23,438 nt of DNA, from positions 1-23,438 of the forward strand of contig JAYKXP010000352.1 in the NCBI GenBank assembly GCA_037176845.1, written 5' to 3'. This DNA is from Paramarasmius palmivorus. Lineage: Eukaryota > Basidiomycota > Agaricomycetes > Agaricales > Marasmiaceae. Both the position numbers and the translations under genes were made by a program. Below, one piece after another: positions 20,890 through 23,438 of the stretch. Under the pieces are notes generated by a model. The model did no database searches, was not told where the DNA came from, and saw nothing but the letters and a program-made list of their open reading frames with translations. The first letter of the stretch is position 1; each line of letters begins with the position of its first letter.

Positions 20890-21075
20890 TTCCGACGCCG
20901 TATCATCAGGAAATTCGCACACGCGTGGGGTGTATGGAGATGTATGGACCATGCATCTCCATACATCTCCATACGCGGCCCCGCGTGGACCCGGATGTAT
21001 GGAGATTGGGGGAGTGCATAATCTCCATACACCTCCATGCGAGACGACCGCAGCTCTCCATACATCTCCATACAA
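20890..21075 (+). repeat. Hairpin-rich repeat element, copy L
   Basis: The 10-mer ATCTCCATAC occurs four times (20955, 20965, 21021, 21064) and its reverse complement GTATGGAGAT twice (20932, 20997), with several near copies. They form a perfect 16-bp inverted repeat (20932-20947 with 20959-20974) and an 11-bp one (20997-21007 with 21020-21030). The left edge (ATCATCAGGAAATT) matches, inverted, the edge of copy R near 22288. This could be a non-autonomous repeat or one end of a larger element. Confidence 0.7.
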
Positions 21076-21755
21076 CAGGATTTGCAGGGTTACTACTGTT
21101 ACTAGCTCGTTCTCTAGCCATGGAGTAAATGGATAGAAAATATTTATTGCATGGTACTAACGATACACTGCAATGTAACTAATATAAACAAGTATCCCGC
21201 TCTGCCAACTACGTAACCTCACTACCCTAAACTACCCTCGATACGACGAATCTTCGACATGCCTGCCACGTCGGCTGAACCGATGACGGTATGTGAGCGC
21301 AAATGTAACCCGAACAATAATTACTATACCGGAGCTAAATTACCTGAATCGATCGTAAAGCATTGAAGCCAAGCGGCACGGGAATCCAATCAAAAAAGTC
21401 ACGTACAACAAACGACATAAAAATCAAGGACGGGAAGACGACTTGATGTGCAGCAAACCTTGGGGAATAGTCACAAGGGAAATCTAATCACACCGACAAA
21501 GACAACCTATCCTCGATCCTTGTATGTACACTGCCCACTCTCTTTCTTCACTGTTTCGGGGACCATTCGTCTCAACATTGCGTACCTGTATTAGAAGGAA
21601 GCCGTATAATATTAAAGTTGTGAGGACATTAAACGGATTAACTTAACTTCATTGGGCGAGCAGCGGGTGGTGAAAGAAGAGGGAGATGGATTCCAAAGTT
21701 CTTCACTCGCTTCACTAACACTGATCGTGGTTCGGAAGGGAAGAAGAAGCGATGA

Positions 21756-21899
21756 CGGACTGAAAATTTTCGCATATCAACAAGGTCACGACACCGGTTT
21801 GAAACTCCGACAGAATTCTCGGATTCTTATGCCCAGCAACAAGATATCAACTCTTTGCTCAACATCTTTCCTCCGCCGTCGGATATCCCCTTACACTAG
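21756..21899 (+). pseudogene. Exon-like segment, family unknown
   Basis: After a TGA at 21753-21755, 47 open codons end in QQQDINSLLNIFPPPSDIPL followed by His and TAG (21897-21899). Three bases later comes a consensus donor, gtaagt at 21903. The amino-acid pattern looks like coding sequence, but there is no start and the stop precedes the donor. A decayed exon is the simplest reading; no family is recognised. Confidence 0.25.
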
Positions 21900-22138
21900 T
21901 TTGTAAGTAACTTCATCTCCTCGTACTGTCATACTTCTACTGACTTTGCTTATGTCAAAATTTGAACTTCATCGCTATAAATTACATCATCTAAACTCCG
22001 ACAGACGTGTCCAGTACTGGGCACAGCAACGACGGCTCCTATACTTGACTATTCACTCCGGCTGGTGATTAAGTATATCCTACACTACATGACTTTGTAT
22101 CTTAGATGCTTTATAACAGAAAAATTATTCAACCCATA

Positions 22139-22300
22139 CTCTCCATTCTCTCCATACACCCACTAAACCCCCTACATGGTCGCGTATGGGAGTTTTTGAT
22201 GGATTTTGATGGAAACCGGGTCTGGCGCGTATGGGCGCATGGGACCCATGTCCCCCATACACCCATGCGGGTGTAAATTTGCTGATGATGGCGCAACCAA
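22139..22300 (-). repeat. Hairpin-rich repeat element, copy R (inverted relative to copy L)
   Basis: On the minus strand it begins GCGCCATCATCAGCAAATT, then CACCCGCATGGGTGTATGG and CCCATACGCG. These match copy L (GCCGTATCATCAGGAAATTC, CACACGCGTGGGGTGTATGG, CCATACGCGG) in the same order over about 75 bp; GACCCGG further in is shared too. The repeat unit here is CCCATAC-type rather than CTCCATAC. No clear target-site duplication is seen on either side. Confidence 0.65.
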
Positions 22301-22924
22301 CAGGCGTCGAGCCTCGATCAAGGCTTCGTATTGATTATTCACATTCCCAGAAGCTTTGGACAACTCAATTTTATTTCCTCATCCGCCAGGTAAGTTCTGT
22401 AAGTTCTGTTTACCGTCCTCTAATAGTTTCTCATTTCCTCGTTCGACAGAGTATCTAGTTCTACATAGTTTTTCGTCACCCCAGATATGTTTCTGGCTCC
22501 AGCTCTCCATGATGTCACGGTAAGGTACCAGCTTATGCCGGAGTCCCGGTCCTCGCGGCATGCGGGCCAAAACACCGCTACGAGTGGTAATTCTTTGACC
22601 ACAGGCACTCATCCTTAATGATTTTGCGCGTAACTTCTACTGATTCAACAAGCCAAAACAATTGATTGTATTAACACTTGGCGTAGATTTCGAGCCCTCA
22701 CATGGTTCAGTCTTTTGGTTGATAATCAGGTACCTTGGTCCTGCACCATACGGCAATAACATCCTTTTGCCACAAGCCGTTCAGTTCTGCGTCCCCAAGT
22801 CGGTCCCCAATGGCCAAAGGTGCCTGGATCTCAGGATATCCAATGTAGCGCGGGAATGCTTATTGCTATGAATTCTTACTAGGTCGTCTGCGATGCAATG
22901 CTCTCATCGCGAGGCCATTTTGCG

Positions 22925-23255
22925 GTTCTGGTATCCTGCTTTCAAAGTCTCGCACCTTTTTCCTGTCTTCACAGCCCTTATAACAGCGCGGCGTCACAAG
23001 CCACATTCTATCTAACACCTTTTCCTTTCGACCTAACTACACAAATCCAATCAATCCCCTATTACATACAACCTGTGGCGGATTGTCTAACCTGTAGCAC
23101 TTACCAGTATTATCCAGGTATTATTTCATATCAAATGGGACGCCTTGAAGATCTGCCAAATAACGAATGTTGTTATTGCACTAGCCAAGCCATTTTGGGT
23201 GATCCAGTGAACCTAGAGCAGGAGTTATGCTCTTTCTGCCATTGCGCTCACCGTT
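22925..23255 (+). repeat. Diverged direct duplication, copy D2
   Basis: Partner of D1 (19938-20220), same strand, about 3 kb away. Copy D2 lacks the TATA-like tataaat seen in D1; the matching place reads ACACAAAT. It leads into the ATG at 23227. Confidence 0.6.
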
Positions 23256-23438
23256 TGACCTTGGATGTCGCCCCAATGCTACGTCCTCATCGTCAAGCCT
23301 CGACATTGAAAGACGTCTTTTTTCTCGTTCCGGAGAAAAGCGCACTTTCACAGTTCCATTTGCGGCAAATTTGCAACCAAATTTTTCCTCGAGTGCCAAA
23401 AAGCTGTTGAGCGCGCTGCCCCGTTCCATTGGTCCCCA
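23227..23438 (+). CDS. 5' part of an unknown gene, cut by the window end
   Basis: Open from the ATG at 23227 to the last base: 70 codons, no stop. It reads MLFLPLRSPFDLGCR, a Ser run (ATSSSSSSLDIERR), GEKRTFTVPFAANL and SSSAKKLLSALPRSIGP. I prefer this frame to the 170-codon frame that overlaps it (22898-23410), because its composition is protein-like and because it shares the Phe-Asp-Leu and Ser-run order with D1. The upstream block duplicated at 19938 would be its promoter. A splice site inside the segment cannot be excluded. No domain is recognised and the function is unknown. Confidence 0.4.
   Translation, partial: MLFLPLRSPFDLGCRPNATSSSSSLDIERRLFSRSGEKRTFTVPFAANLQPNFSSSAKKLLSALPRSIGP

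Larger units (their letters stand above)
20376..23226. other. Repeat-bearing, gene-poor region with relic fragments
   Basis: About 2.85 kb between the two copies of the direct duplication. It carries the inverted hairpin-rich repeats (about 20890-21075 and 22139-22300) and an exon-like segment at 21756-21899. No intact gene, tRNA or transposase frame was found. Frames of up to 113 codons here mostly run through the repeats. Confidence 0.5.

Noticed and set aside
20890..21075. CRISPR array
   Set aside because: The repeats are 10-mers in both orientations without regular spacers, and the genome is clearly eukaryotic.
19938..23255. D1 and D2 as long terminal repeats of a retroelement
   Set aside because: Too diverged, no terminal TG..CA or target-site duplication, no reverse transcriptase, protease or integrase between them, and both lead into similar start codons.
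22898..23410. 170-codon plus-strand frame, with Cys-rich stretch ECCYC...CSFCHC
   Set aside because: Resembles a zinc ribbon by chance; the first half lies in the promoter-like duplicated block, and the alternative frame at 23227 is better supported by comparison with D1.

Overview
The window looks like nuclear DNA of a filamentous basidiomycete, probably an agaricomycete. Every well-supported gene is cut by very short introns (48-62 nt) with GT..AG ends. TATA-like boxes sit roughly 70-80 nt before several start codons. The proteins are of types common in fungi: AIF/AMID-like flavoproteins, Ser/Pro-rich C2H2 factors, and a large protein with an AhpC/TSA-type thioredoxin fold. I assign no species.

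Layout: (1) 89-1023, minus: a two-exon C2H2 zinc-finger gene. (2) 1024-3243: no supported gene. (3) 3244-3945, minus: a gene-like, possibly broken, three-exon unit of unknown family. (4) 4548-5907 and 6401-7738, plus: two complete tandem copies of a five-exon FAD/NAD(P)-dependent AIF-like oxidoreductase. (5) 7898-10914, minus: a three-exon gene for a 966-residue protein with a PRXL2-like domain between long low-complexity regions, convergent with the second oxidoreductase. (6) 10915-15261: gene-poor, with weak gene-like fragments on the minus strand (about 12329-12745 and 14328-14732). (7) 15262-16431 and 18431-19774, plus: two more C2H2 genes of the same family as the first. (8) 19775-23438: a repeat-bearing, gene-poor end. 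It holds an old direct duplication of a promoter-like block plus a start codon (19938-20375 and 22925-23438), a pair of inverted hairpin-rich repeats (about 20890-21075 and 22139-22300), and the 5' end of a gene that runs out of the window.

Two themes connect the genes. One is local duplication. The oxidoreductase copies have identical lengths for exons 2-5 and differ by one codon in exon 1. The three zinc-finger genes share a phase-1 intron at the same place inside finger 1. The second theme is redox chemistry: two predicted NAD(P)H flavoproteins lie beside a peroxiredoxin-like-fold protein. Physical closeness does not prove a shared pathway. The main functional hint is that the two flavoproteins differ in the glycine-rich nucleotide-binding motif (GGGSVA against GGGPVG). 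I see no CRISPR array, no rRNA and no convincing tRNA.
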